Positions 11,171 to 23,283 of a stretch of DNA of 64,000 nt are shown here, one piece after another (positions within the stretch are counted from its first letter, which is position 1; the number at the start of each line of letters is the position of its first letter). The translations under genes were made by a program, and so were the position numbers. Source of the stretch: Halictus rubicundus (taxonomy: Eukaryota > Arthropoda > Insecta > Hymenoptera > Halictidae); contig NC_135153.1 in the NCBI RefSeq assembly GCF_050948215.1, positions 10,444,058-10,508,057 on the forward strand, in the 5' to 3' direction. The notes below the pieces were generated by a model that worked only from the letters and a program-made list of their open reading frames with translations, searched no databases and was not told the origin of the DNA.

Positions 11171-12684
11171 GGCAGTAGCGTTTGCTATCAGCGATCCGGT
11201 GGGCCGTTCTACAATTCAATAAATAAAGGAACAAATTGATACCGGCCGGAAACTGTTAATCTCGGGAAACGGCGGGGAAATCAGCCGTCCGGCAAGCCGG
11301 GACCTCATCGCAATCCCCTGCCAGTAGTTTTCACTCACTCCCGGAGCCCGGATCGCGCTGGGATCTGTGCAAATAGTGAATCGCGTAGGGACGGCACCGA
11401 TGTGTATACTCATACCGATCGGAACAACGGTGCTATCGGGGCCCGGTAATCTTGGTCCATGGGTGCATATTTCAAGATCGGCATGCGTGAACGATTTCAT
11501 GGCCGTCGGGTTGCCTTGTGGTCGTGTAACTCACCTTTACAACGTTAATGCGACGGCCGCGGAGCGCAGGCTATCATATTTCGCAGCCCTACTCGGCTGA
11601 TCGACGAGTCGTGTTTTAATATGCAAATTAAAATGCAAATAGTCCGCCCACCCCCACCACCCCTCCCCCGTAACGTTTACTATGTGTTTTACCCTCGATG
11701 TTGCTCAATTTCACCGTCCGTCTTATCCTTAAATAACAAAATTATGTTTTATGTTTATGGACGAACGTGGCGAGGTTCTTAGAACTGCGATGGCTGCGCG
11801 CTTTTTTCCTCTCTCAATTAGAACAGAAAAGTACGAAGCACGTAATTATTGTAGTTCGGAAAAGAAATTAATAAGTATCATAACATGCGGTGTCTGTCTT
11901 GCTGTGCAGATCGCACGTGAAAATAAATTTAATAAGGAAAATTATGGAAAGAAAGTTTAAACGTTTAGTGAATTATTTATAGCGAGCGATCAAATTGTTA
12001 GAGTGACAGTGTCAGAAATATATTTATTTTCGATGTGATAAATAATGCTGGCTGCACTATTACCAGATTTTTACTCTCCCTTTCTGAATATTTCAGAAAG
12101 AAAGAAAAATATTCGGTGTAGCTGGAATTTTATTAAAAAATTTTACCGAAATTGGCTCGAATGATTGGAACGTTCACTATAAACAAATGATTTTTTTCCT
12201 AATTCTTTTATTTTATAATTATGCTCTCGAGGTCGTGACATGGTCAAATAAGTACAACTTTCAAAGGGTAATAACAATGAACGATGTAAATATGTGCAAG
12301 TTGTGTAAATCTAAATCTAAATGTAAATTGAATTATTTATCAATCGTCTTATCTAAACAAACTACAAGCTGTAGTCACAGATCAATAGAAACACACATCG
12401 CGAGAAGTTGTCTTTGAAATTTAAATAGATTCTACGATGAAAGATTCGTACAGCTTTTATGACCGTCCGTCTTATATATCATTAATATCGCTCGGCGAGA
12501 TCTCGAAAAAACAGACGTGATGAATACTAATGATGAATCGAGCATGCGCAGCACGTTACGTTTTAAGCCTTTCCGTTTTACATTTGTTTCGTTCGTGATG
12601 ATACCTGTTCGTCATTTCAGGATTCTTTTTTTCGTTGCAGGTACTTTTTTCACATATCAATGGTTAAATTAAAATGATTGTTAA
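11171..12684. other. Gene-free stretch
   Basis: CpG-rich from 11171 to about 11600, then AT-rich. A pyrimidine-rich CCACCCCCACCACCCCTCC run is at about 11649-11667. No supported gene was found. Confidence 0.4.
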
Positions 12685-13021
12685 CCCATTTGCATCATTA
12701 GCGTATATATACCCTCAATTTTCCTGGTCACTATCACCGGAGCGTATATATGAAGTTCTTTTACTTGTTGTCATTTTTGTACTTAAATATATGACAATAA
12801 AAAAAAAAGTTTGGTGATAAAAGCCGTAAAATGGTGATGACCGGTTTTGTACTTTACAATTATTGAAATTATAAAAATTCATTTATGGAAAATAGTGGAA
12901 TAAATTTCCTGGTCCAAGCATTTATTATATAGAAAATTACGGACAATCTCAACAAATTTAGAGTTGCCATTTTTATAAGGCAATATTTACCAGATACTGT
13001 TAATGCTTGGTAGGTTTAGTG
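12685..13021. mobile_element. piggyBac-like non-autonomous element
   Basis: The element is flanked by TTAA on both sides (12681-12684 and 13022-13025). Its right 180 bp is close to the element at 18629-18831. The right end reads TGGTAGGTTTAGTG. The left end (CCCATTTGCATC) differs from the right, so this may be a composite or recombined copy. Confidence 0.65.
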
Positions 13022-13493
13022 TTAAATCGGTACCATGGTTCTATTGTTGCGTTTCGAGGATGTCTACCTTCGAAATCCGAAAGAAAGTGTTCCACTTTGT
13101 CGCAAGAATGAGGGGCAAGTTGATCGCGATGTCCATCGCGCACGGTAAATATAACCTGAATACGGTAGAGGAGAGAAAGCAATAATATTGTCTTTCCATC
13201 CTTCGGAAGTGTAATGAGACGTTTTTCGATCGACGATGACTGCCGATGAGCGTTGAAAGTTACGTTCGGAATAGTTTACTGCCGCGTTAGAGTTTCACGG
13301 ATCGGTTGCCGGGACGATCTAGCACGCCGAACATTATGGGACCCGCACTGCCGCCATTTTGCAATGAGAAGTTGGTATTCACCTTTCAACGAACCTAAGA
13401 GCTACGAGAACTGTTACAGCAATTTTGAATAATATACTTACAAAGTAAGCGAGCACCGTCTTCGTGATGTTCATAAATTTTTTTCTCATACAG

Positions 13494-13738
13494 ACGTGAA
13501 AAGTGTCACAATTTTATGCAACTTTATACAATCTCCACAAATTGGAAAAGCATTTTCTGAAAATATGAGATTGAAATTCCAAAAAGAGCTTCGATCGTGT
13601 ATATCAGGCTATCGTGACGTTTACAAGCATCTGATCAAACGACCGCCGTTTAAGAGATTAAATTATTTTGTACAACCTACCCACCACTACATTAATTTAT
13701 TTGACAGTAGTTCGAGCGACATCCCCCCCGTATTCAAG
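13494..13738 (+). CDS. Candidate internal exon, product unknown
   Basis: An 81-codon frame lies exactly between a good acceptor (TTTTTTTCTCATACAG ending at 13493) and a consensus donor (TTCAAG then GTAATT at 13739). It enters in phase 1 and leaves in phase 0. The translation includes FQKELRSCISGYRDVYKHL and ends DIPPVFK. No domain or neighbour exon is recognised. Open frames of this size occur by chance here, so the splice sites are the only support. Confidence 0.2.
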
Positions 13739-14300
13739 GTAATTACTGTCGTCCAACAAAATCCCCAGTTCGTCAGCCAGAAATAATCCCAAAGTGCCGA
13801 TCTCGTGGGAAAAATCGAAACCGCGCAGGTTTCGGTCTGCGAGTCGAGTTCGTCTTGGTTCAGAAGCGATTTTAAAGGCCGGAGGCGCAGCGTCTTCGAT
13901 TCACCGTTGATCGAGAAAAATCTCCGGTAGATTCATAGATTGCGTTTCAAGGCGACCCTCGGCGCACAATCGCAGGCGTATACATGGCAGCCAAGATGAA
14001 TCCCCGAGCCATCGTGCCCGTAATGTCTTCAGTGAAACAGCCTCCTATCATAATCTCGGCGTGATGGACGAGCACTCTTTATGCGGGTTCGCAGAATGGA
14101 ACGAGATTAAACGAACGGTCATCAATAGCGTTAAAGGCGAGGGCGAGGGGCCGGCTCTGAAAGAAGGGAAAATCGGGACGACTCAATTAGCCGGGCTTCT
14201 ACGTGTTCTATATGTCACGAACATTTTTCCACGGGACAGCGTTCACCCTTTTGACCTTGATGGGACGGATATCCGATCTTGAGTCAAATCGGGGTAAGAC
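13739..14300. other. Gene-free stretch
   Basis: Mostly CpG-rich unique sequence. No element ends were found. Weak open frames are present without splice support. Confidence 0.35.
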
Positions 14301-14612
14301 TTTCGAATTGACCCTCCCCCCCCCAGCCCCGCCCTAAGCTTCAGCAATCTGTTGCAGTAGTGTCTCCCTAACTGTCGCGTCATCGGGACTGCCGAGCGAC
14401 AATTCTGGTGCAGGTGCTATTCTTTCTAGTACGTCGAATGTAGTGTGCCGGAAGATTTTCGAATTGACCCCCCGCTCCCACCCCGCCCTAAGCTTCAGCA
14501 ACCTGTTGCAGTAGTATGTCCGTAACTGTCGCATCATCGGGACTCCCGAGCGACAATTCTGGTGGAGGTGCTATTCTTTGTAGTGTGTCGAAAGTAGTGT
14601 GCCGAACGTAGT
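14301..14612. repeat. Tandem duplication of ~156 bp (AACTGTCG family)
   Basis: Two units starting TTTCGAATTGACC at 14301 and 14457 share a C-rich tract, CCGCCCTAAGCTTCAGCAA, and GAGCGACAATTCTGGTG. Each unit contains the dispersed element also found at 7.65 and 24.19 kb. Confidence 0.75.
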
Positions 14613-14872
14613 ATGCAGAAAATTGCCAAAATTTGATCATTTTGAGCCCTCGCAAAACAGTATGCAATGACGAAACCCGAATACCAGTTGGTACATTTAG
14701 AGATACTTGTGAGCATAATGCAAGGAGCACTCTAACACTTCGAAATCCGTGCGAACGTCGAATGCGTTTGCGAATAGACACGTGCACGGCGTTGCATTTA
14801 AAAGTAAAAGGTTGTTCGGTTATATAAAAAGGTAATTGAAAGTGAAAAGGAAATTGGAAGTGCTTTTGCTAG

Positions 14873-14875
<3 letters not shown>

Positions 14876-14920
<45 letters not shown>
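14876..14920. repeat. (TC)n microsatellite
   Basis: An uninterrupted TC run of about 44 bp, followed by a short degenerate extension to 14930. Confidence 0.95.
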
Positions 14921-14930
<10 letters not shown>

Positions 14931-15391
14931 GGTTGTGCACGAAGCTTAATTCAATTCTAGCGAATGCAACACGCAGCGCGCTTGACGCGGCGACGTTCGA
15001 ACCCCCGTTAGACGACACCCTATCGTTTGGGACGCTGCTCAATGCATAGCAAGTAGTTCTAGAAAATCTGTTGTCGGCAGTCCATAAAGTTCAGACCACG
15101 ACGGTGTCAAATGAATCAACATATCCTGCCTAACCGCGCAGCTTAGGCACTTATGCATTGGCTGCTCAGAGTGGGTCACAAAGTATTAGAACCACTCAAA
15201 CTAGCTATGAATGCACTTTTATTCTTCGTCGTACAGCCAACTTCCTTATTCGTGCCAGTAAAACCGAAAGTCTTTTTCTCGTCGAAATAAATTTTGTTTC
15301 GTTACAGTCGTTCGGTCTTCGGAACCTGGACAATTTTACTTTTCAGTGGTATTTTATTTATTCACATGTTGACCCTCAAACTGTGAAGGGG
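14931..15391. other. Gene-free stretch before the 185-bp satellite
   Basis: No gene was recognised. An open frame at 15158-15430 runs into the satellite and has no domain. Confidence 0.35.
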
Positions 15392-16288
15392 GTCTGTAAA
15401 ATTCACGCATTTCACGCTATTGCAATATAAAATATTTCAGCAAATTATTTATCAAAATCGTAGCGATAATTTAGGATCTTCGGGGGTGCTGTATCTGAAT
15501 ATTTCCAGAATTTTTTTAAGAACTCGTTAAAAACTGCATTTGGCATAAAATCCCACCTTACTCTTAACCTCTGTAAAAATTCACGTATTTTGCTTCACAC
15601 TATTTGCAATATGAAATATTTCAGCAAATCATTTGTCAAAAACCGTAGCGATAATTTAGGATCTTCGGGAGTGCTATATACAAATATTTCCAGATTTCTT
15701 TAAGAACTCGTTAAAAACTGCATTTGACATAAAATCCCACCTTACTCTTAACCTCTGTAAAAATTCACGTATTTTGCTTCACACTATTTGCACATATGAA
15801 ATATTTCAGCAAATCATTTGTCAAAAATCGTAGCGATAATTTAGGATCTTCGGAGGTGCTGTATCTGAATATTTCCAGAATTTTTTAAAGAACTCGTTAA
15901 AAACTGCATTTGGCATAAAATCCCACCTTACTCTTAACCTCTGTAAAAATTCACGTATTTTGCTTCACACTATTTGCAATATGAAATATTTCAGCAAATT
16001 ATTTGTCAAAATCGTAGCGATAAATTAGGATCTTCGGGGGTGCTGTATCTGAATATTTCCAGAATTTGTTTAAAAACTCGTTAAAAACTGCATTTGGCAT
16101 AAAATCCCACCTTACTCTTAACCTCTGTAAAAATTCACGTATTTTGCTTCACACTATTTGCAATATGAAATATTTCAGCAAATCATTTGTCAAAAATCGT
16201 AGCGATAATTTAGGATCTTCGGGAGTGCTATATACGAATATTTCCAGAATTTTGTTAAAAACTCGTTAAAAATTGCATCTGACATGAA
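15392..16288. repeat. ~185-bp tandem satellite, about 4.8 copies
   Basis: The landmark AACTGCATTTGGCATAAAAT recurs at offsets of 184-186 bp (near 15537, 15721, 15907, 16091 and 16276). Units share GATAATTTAGGATCTTCGG and TAACCTCTGTAAAAATTCAC. Divergence between units is low, and the AT-rich ~185-bp length is typical of satellite monomers. This is a short array, so it is either an isolated island or the seed of a longer array elsewhere. Confidence 0.92.
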
Positions 16289-16534
16289 AGACCCACCGTA
16301 CCCTAGACCCCAATTAGGCTAACGCGGGTAGAGGCAAGCCGCGCCGCGGAGGTGGAGTGGGGTAGGAGATAATGTGGTGGGGGGCGCAAAAATCGAAATT
16401 TCTATGGACTTTTACGTAACTGCAGGAACAGTATCACTCTCTCCTCCGACACGGTAGTCCACCTATAGTTGGCCGGTAACGCAACTCCATGCAGTTGCAT
16501 TATTGCGAGGCGGCGATGGGAGAGGCTTCTAGGG
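16289..16534. other. Unique G-rich stretch
   Basis: Contains GGTGGAGTGGGGTAGGAG and a GGTGGGGGGCGC segment. No gene was seen. Confidence 0.3.
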
Positions 16535-16668
16535 GTGGCGGTGGAGGGGGTGGAAGAAGGTGGTCGGGGCCAGAAGAGGAAAAGAAGAAGAAGAAGAGGA
16601 AGAAGAAGGAGGAGGAGGAGGTGGAGAAGAAAGAGAAGTTGGAGGAGGCGGAGGAGGAGGGCACGTTG
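16535..16668. repeat. Polypurine tract (GGA/GAA/AAG)
   Basis: Almost pure purine on the + strand for about 130 bp, made of GGT/GGA/AAG/GAGG triplets. It keeps all three + frames open as Arg-, Lys/Glu- or Gly-rich low-complexity sequence. It is not taken as coding. Confidence 0.85.
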
Positions 16669-17591
16669 GCGTCGCCTGGAATGCCCGCGGACCACGAACG
16701 CTGCCGGTACGACGGGTTTACCTTTTACAGCCTACCTACCGGTCGTTTCACTGCGACTGCACCTTCCACGTCTCTCTGCCGTATCTCTCTTTTTCCCCGT
16801 CGAATTTCACCGGGGGAGATCAAGCACAAGCGACCCTTCTCTTTTCAAGAAGAAAACAGCCCCACCACCATTTTCACAGCACGCTCGCTCCTTCGTTTTC
16901 CCGAACGAATTTTCTACACGCCGGTCGCATCATTTCTTATGGCCTGGAGATCACCTTGTATTATTTTACCTCGGAATCGGAATATTAGATGAAGTCACAA
17001 ATAATTTCACAAATTCTGATGAAACGTTCATCGTCTCTAATGTGTCTCGTCGTCAGACTGCGACTTTATGCGTGTATAACGAAAATGGGCGCGATTTAAA
17101 TCAGCGGAAAGATTTATAAAAATTTAGACTGTTAACGTGTAATTTTCACTATATTTGAAATTATTAGCGAATGATGTAGTAAATTTATATTTAGCTCCTG
17201 TGTCTTACAATTGATGCACAAACTTTTTATTTTGCAGAATTTTATATTTCCAAACGCGGCGTATTAGGTATACATGTTTTTCAACAAAATGGCGAAATTT
17301 TACATTTGCATTTATTCTACACTTAAATGTATTTCCTTTTACTATATTGGAATTGCAATTTGTAAATGGTAAAAGTTTTACTCTAAACAAAATTTGAATC
17401 TAATATCAAGTTGAATTACCGCTTTTAAATTTTTACGAAACTCGTAAGAATCACAGTAGAATTTTCTTTTTCAGGTAATACCATCTCCACCGATATTTTC
17501 ACTGGGAAACGTTCACTTTCATGATTCCCGCACAAAGCATACTGAAACGTACAATTTTTCTGCATAGCGGGCCTAAAATCGTAACAAGGTA
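16669..17591. other. Gene-free stretch
   Basis: CpG and pyrimidine-rich to about 16960, then AT-rich unique sequence. No supported exon. Confidence 0.35.
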
Positions 17592-17814
17592 CAGTCTTTT
17601 CTCGTTATATGTCGCAAATACCGGGCTGATAGAAGTCGCAGAACCATCCACATTATATATACTTATATATATATACCACGCGAGGGGCCTCGGACGCCGA
17701 GGAGTGTAAACATAATACGGGTCAGGTACAACGTTGGATCAAAGAATAGTATCTCCTAGACGATATATGTCGCTGGCAAGATCCGTGTTGTTGACATATA
17801 TCAAGAAAACACTG
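17592..17814 (-). mobile_element. Family 1 MITE, longer variant
   Basis: Starts CAGTCTTTTCTCGTTATATG and ends CATATATCAAGAAAACACTG. It is longer than the standard copy and contains an extra ACGATATATGTCGCTGGCAA segment and a TATATATA run. Confidence 0.75.
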
Positions 17815-18481
17815 CACTCACACCGCTAGCGGTACATGGTTGAAATCATACCGACCCGTTGCTAGTCCCCGGGTAATTGTTTGTCGCTGCCGTTGGTCTA
17901 GGTTCACGGGTTAATTATTGGCACCAGCCATGGAATTAATTAGCTCGATGCATTTTACGGAGGGGACTTTCGAGGCGGGACGAGAGAAGAGGCCCCGAGC
18001 ACGATGAGCTAACCGCGGGAATCGTCACGGATATGTCACAATTTCCACGATAATGTTTATTCATGATCACGATTAGCCACTTACCACGCAGCCTATCTCA
18101 CCGTGCAGCGTGGCTCGTGAATTTTGATGGGCCATTACTTTCTCGTTCTTGAGAATCGATCCGATCTCGATGCACGAAGTGAGCCTGCCAGCTCGAAATT
18201 CCCAGATTCGCGAATCGTCCTGCCATTCAAACGGAAATGCGTAAGTGACGCACGCTGAACGCCATCCACCATTTTTATGTTTCAATTTATATGTAAAATC
18301 ATTTTTTTGCAATTTTATTGCAGAAAGGAAATTATCGTTATCGAGTTTTCAGGTATTTAACACTAGATTTACGAAGCACTACATGTGACTATTTTACATT
18401 ACTTTATAAAAATACCAAGAATGTGCTGGCCAAATTTGTAGCCGTTTTCTTTTAACATATACCCAAAGAAATTGTTGAATA
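17815..18481. other. Gene-free stretch
   Basis: Unique sequence. A TTTAACACTAGATTTACGAA segment at about 18357 resembles the piggyBac-like end at 18625 and may be a solo remnant. Confidence 0.35.
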
Positions 18482-18595
18482 CAGTGAATTCTCGATATAT
18501 GTCAACAATGCCTCTCGGATATACCCCGCGGAAGTGGGGATAATTCCGCGACGTTTATCGTCCAGGCCTTGGCGACATATATAGAGAAATCACTG
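18482..18595 (+). mobile_element. Family 1 MITE, internally deleted
   Basis: Both ends are present, but the element is only 114 bp. The segment between CAACA and CGGATATACCCC is missing. Confidence 0.85.
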
Positions 18596-18628
18596 CAATT
18601 CCTCATAGATGTATCTTTAGAATCTTAA

Positions 18629-18831
18629 CACTAAACCTACCACGGTCAAAATTACCGGTTTTATATTTGACAATTATTGAAACTATAAAAATTCATTTAT
18701 GGAAAATGGTGGAATAAATTTTCTTGTCCAAGCATTTTATTCTATTGAAAATTACGGACAATAAATTTAGGATTGCCATTTTTATAAGGCAATATTTCCC
18801 GGATACTGTCAATGCTTGGGTAGGTTCAGCG
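18629..18831. mobile_element. piggyBac-like MITE
   Basis: TTAA lies at 18625-18628 and 18832-18835. Ends CACTAAACCTACCA and TGGGTAGGTTCAGCG are inverted copies. The 203-bp interior matches the right half of the 12685-13021 element. Confidence 0.8.
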
Positions 18832-18835
18832 TTAA

Positions 18836-19373
18836 AAATTGTAAATTGTAAATATTAGAACCCGCCATTTCGACGGGTCACGTTACCACCGCTTCCCCCG
18901 CCAAATAAAAAACACGCAGAAACAGGCGTCAAAGTTGACGTGGTCGGCGTTCGTTTTTGTTCGGCCGTGTGGCACACGCGAGCCAGTCATTAGCGCGAGT
19001 CTGAATTCGACCCATCAGCACAATCGCATAACGCGAGTAACGGAATCGGCGGAGGCAGAAACCGGAAAACAGAGGGACGCGATTCAGAATGCCGACGCGT
19101 GCCACATCTCTCCGGGTCTTGGGCCCTCGCTTCGTCCATGTACGAGAGGGATTCGATCGGTCGGCTGCCTACGAGGAGCATCGTGGACACGCTGACGAAG
19201 AAGAATTCCTCTCTCCGGCCTGCCTAGCCATCGCGAAACCTTGCAATCAAGAACGGTCAGGATTAGTCCCCGCTGCCGATGCGTAATGCATGAGATTCGC
19301 GACGTTCCTTTGCGAAACGAGGCATGCAACACTGACACAGTTCTTCTGCGGGAAAAGGGGGAGAGGGAGAGAG

Positions 19374-19377
<4 letters not shown>
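18836..19377. other. CpG-rich unique stretch
   Basis: Open frames on both strands overlap one another, without splice or domain support. Confidence 0.3.

Positions 19378-19422
<45 letters not shown>
19378..19422. repeat. (GA)n microsatellite
   Basis: About 44 bp of perfect GA dinucleotide, preceded by degenerate GAGAGGGAGAGAGAAACAGA. Confidence 0.95.
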
Positions 19423-19424
<2 letters not shown>

Positions 19425-19570
19425 TGAGTGGAATCTTGTCCACTCTCAGGCGTTAACTCTTCGCGTTTGTCGAACGGCCTGTTGAAATAAGCCTATTAAG
19501 GGCACCGAGATGGGCCCCGGCGACCCGCGTGGCCGACCAGCGTCGCGTTTTACCAAACTGGTGGGGCATA

Positions 19571-20358
19571 ATTCCACGTGGGTAATATCGAAGACCAAGC
19601 TGTGAAAAAACACGGTGTAGATCAAGAATGACATCTAGGATATTTGTCCCAATCACCGTTAAGCTAACTTGTTAATTCATGAATTAATTAAATTATTTCA
19701 TTTCATCTGGTCAACATTTATATTGATCCTCAAGGATCATTGATTCTTTCTCTTCCAAAAATATTAGCCCTAGCACTCCCGAGCCGCGAGCCGACATTTA
19801 TCGTCCAGGTCTTGGCGACATATACAGAGAATTCCACATGGATAATATCGAAGACCAGGCTGTGAAAAAACACGGTGTAGATCAAGAATGACACCTAGGA
19901 TATTTGTCTCAATCACCGTTAAGCTAACTTGTTAATTCATGAATTAATTAAATTATTTCATTTCATCTGGTCAACATTTATATTGATCCTCAAGGATCAT
20001 TGATCCTTTCTCTTCCAAAAATATTAGCCCTAGCACTCCCGAGTCTCGAGCCGACATTTATCGTCCAGGTCTTGGCGACATATACAGAGAATTCCACGTG
20101 GGTAATATCGAAGACCAGACTGTGAAAAAACAGGGTGTAGATCAAGAATGACATCTAGGATATTTGTCCCAATCACCGTTAAGCTAACTTGTTAATTCAT
20201 GAATTAATTAAATTATTTCATTTCATCTGGTCAACATTTATATTGATCCTCAAGAATCATTGATCCTTTCTCTTCCAAAAATATTAACCCTAGCACTCCC
20301 GAGTCTCGAGCCGATATTCATCGTCCAGGTCTTGGCGTCTTATATAGAAAAATCACTG
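19571..20358. repeat. Three 260-bp tandem units that include a family 1 MITE end
   Basis: ATTCCACGTG or ATTCCACATG begins units at 19571, 19831 and 20091, an exact 260-bp period. Each unit ends with the right-hand part of a family 1 MITE (TTATCGTCCAGGTCTTGGCG then ATATACAGAGA). Only the last unit retains the full MITE terminus (AAAAATCACTG ending at 20358, then TA). The left MITE terminus is absent. Units differ by only a few substitutions, so the amplification is recent. Confidence 0.92.
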
Positions 20359-20502
20359 TAGTGCAAATTCTTTGATTTAATAAAGACTATAAAATATTTA
20401 ATTACTACGCATTCGAAGAGAAACAATGGACCAGGTGAAAATGCTGTCAAATGAAATTTAAAGTACAAATTTTCAACTGAAGAAGAATAAAAAACAACTA
20501 TA

Positions 20503-20665
20503 CAGTAACTTCTCGATATATGTCAGCAGCACGGGTCTTTCCATAGTGGAGCCGTGTTATGTTTGCACTAGTCGACGTCCGTCAGGGGGTATACCCCGCG
20601 GTAGTGGGGATAACTCCGCGACGTTTATCATCGCGACCTTGGCGTCATATATAGAGAAATCACTG
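20503..20665 (+). mobile_element. Family 1 MITE
   Basis: A 163-bp copy starting CAGTAACTTCTCGATATATG and ending ATAGAGAAATCACTG with TA borders. Confidence 0.9.
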
Positions 20666-22909
20666 TATTCGAGACTTTATTAAAAACATCAATTCCAGGA
20701 ATATCCAGACAAGCGTTCGGTGGGTCATTCCAAGAAGATCGTACCAACAGAAAATAGTTTTCAGCAAAGGTATGTAGTACGCCTAGCTCATGAAACGCGG
20801 CAACGGTGAAGAGTTTCGTGATCGGGCGTGCATCCGCTTCCGTGATGACAGAGACGGTCGAAATGAGGGGAAATGCCCGCTTCTGATCACGCGAACGGGT
20901 CGGGTCGTGCGAGGGGAACAGTATCCAACACCTCGGAGCGATCGTCTCGCTATTAGTCATCGGTGGTTACGGGTGAAAACGAGCAGGTAGCCGGCAGCGG
21001 ATGAGAAATGCGAGCGTCATGGACAGCTCCCCGGCGAAAGAAGAGCTGTCTCGGGACAGGTCCGGTTTGTCGGACGTGGGCGCGCGGATGCCCTCTTCCC
21101 ACAATGATCCCGGCCGATCCACAGAGATCCCCTGTACCCTTGTCATCAGTTCCCCCGCCCCCCCACCCCATTTAAGGATTTCGGATCAAAGGTTCGCGAG
21201 CGGCCGGCGCGGCGGGTGCAACGCACCCTGACGCGCCAGGACGTTGTCCCTGCTGACGCCTACGTGGTCCCGTCTGGAGCCGGCCGCGTATAGCTAAACC
21301 CGCGACAAGGACCCGGTGAATTTCTAAGAAAGGCTATGCAATTTTGCGAGTCCTGTTCCGGAGCGGCCTTGTTAGCCGACGCGTGAAAATTTATCACCCC
21401 GTCGTCGTTACAAGCAGCTAACTATCTCGTACTCCTTTCCAGGTGGATAGGGTATCATCATCAGAACGTGATGAGCGGCGTGGATGTAATGAGGCTGGAT
21501 CGCCGCGCCGTGGAAAAGTTCGTGTATCACTGAAACGTACCGGACCGCGCATGGTGGAGAACAAGGGTGGAGAGACGAGATTGAGGTCGAGGTCACGGGG
21601 AAAATTTTTTTCGAATTCCGTCAATCATGCCCGATGTATAGACCACTACGTGCCCCGACGACGATAATGGCGGCGCGTAGTGATCACGTCGTTTTCAGCC
21701 GGCCGTAATATATTACTTAGCTTGTTATTAGTATTATACCACGGCGTTCCGCCATTATAGACAAAAGATCGAGTAACTTGTCAAACGCGCTGGAAACTGT
21801 GAAATCAACTTATCAAGGCGAGTCAAGGTGAACTAATTGGCCACGAAGCGTGCTAGTTTGTTGGTTCGTTCGGCGATCAACTAGTGGAGGATCGTTGTGC
21901 TTTTGTATTATTGTTTTCATAGATCTAAACGAATGCACAAGTTTGCGTGAACATTTGTAGTTTAGTGATGGATCGGGGACAGATGCTGAACCAACGTTGA
22001 AGATATTATAGATAATTTAACATTTATAAATAATAATTATTGTAATGGTTGGCAAATAGCAATTTAACTTAATTTTTATATCATAGTTTGAAACAGTTTT
22101 CATATCTTTTTCACTTCAATTAATTGCTAAAAATTTCTAATATTAATAGACTTTCTAATGTTTTCTACAATTCTGACAATTCTTCGATCCTAGAATTATC
22201 TTCATGAGAAATTTTCAAATAAAATTCCTCATTCCAGCAGATATAATAAATTCATAAAAAATTTTCAAAAATCGTGTAAAGTTGCACCACACTGCCTATC
22301 AGTTGAGTTTCGTACTCGGGCAGTTCTGTTGTCAGTAAACGTGAACACTATGGCGAATACGTCCACAGTTGGCGTGCCCTTGATCTCCGCCGATGAAACT
22401 GTATCAAACTCGAGAACCACCAGAATAAATACTGAAAAACAGTTTCCCTGATGTGCATGAAATGGATGCACTTTTTCGTTCAGATAATTTATTCGAACGT
22501 GAAGTTACGACGGTCATCAAACAGCCCAATAACCTCGGAACGAATTAAGTATTCAAATCCCTCGGGAGTTCTTAACGAACCGAGCGGACCAGAACGCACT
22601 GGATTAGTCCCATTTCTCGCGTCCGGACTCGGCGTCTAAACGAGCGGATTAGCTCCGACTTGTTAGCAGCTCGGTTCTTTCAGTGTCGACTGCCAAGCCA
22701 AATACGGTTGCTCACCCCTGCTCACGACCTTCGTTGCCCCCAAAGGGCACGAAACATTAGCTACTCGAATCTGCCGTTCTTTCGGCAAATAAAAAACGAG
22801 AATATTTTTCTTCAAAACAAAACGAATATTTTATTGAAAATATTTACATTTTCAAAACATTTGGCTCCTACACGGCTCCTCTACTACCATAGACATTGCC
22901 GCTATAAAA
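20666..22909. other. Gene-free stretch
   Basis: CpG-rich between 20790 and 21670 with open frames on both strands that shadow each other. AT-rich from 22000 to 22260. No domain or paired splice sites were found. Confidence 0.35.
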
Positions 22910-23283
22910 AATACACTAGCCGATAAATGTCCCAGAAGTATCCCCACTGCCGTGGGGTATACAGTGAATTCTCGATATATGTCAACAACACTTGTCCAGC
23001 GTCACGTATCGTCCAGAAGACATGCCCGAAAGCCGTGTTATGTTTACACTCCCCGAGGCCTCTCGAGCTTCGGGGCTCCTCGCAGGGTAAACCCCACGGT
23101 AGTGGGGATAATTCCGCGACTTATATCACCCAGGCCTTTGCGACAAATATAGAGAAATCACTGTACCCCGTGAGGAGTTACGAACCGAGGCCTCTAGAGT
23201 CTAGAGCTTCGCTGTCCTTTTCTATGTCCGGCGTGGGTCAAAGTATCTTCTGGCCGATAATTGTCCCTGGCTAGACCCGTGTT
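22910..23283 (-). mobile_element. Outer family 1b element, interrupted
   Basis: Flanks the inner MITE at 22962-23163. Left part TAAATGTCCCAGAAGTATCC leads into GTGGGGTA, and the right part resumes at CCCCGTGAGG and runs on through GAGGCCTCTAGAG to CTGGCTAGACCCGTGTTG. The same arrangement occurs at 27973-28343. Confidence 0.65.
22962..23163 (+). mobile_element. Family 1 MITE nested in family 1b
   Basis: A 202-bp copy starting CAGTGAATTCTCGATATATG and ending ATAGAGAAATCACTG. It is inserted at the second TA of GGGGTATACCCC in the outer element. Confidence 0.88.

Noticed and set aside
15392..16288. Regularly spaced repeats considered as a CRISPR-like array
   Set aside because: Whole 185-bp units are repeated, with no distinct spacers, in a eukaryotic context.
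16469..17119. 216-codon Arg-rich frame
   Set aside because: Produced by the polypurine tract. The remainder is low in coding character.
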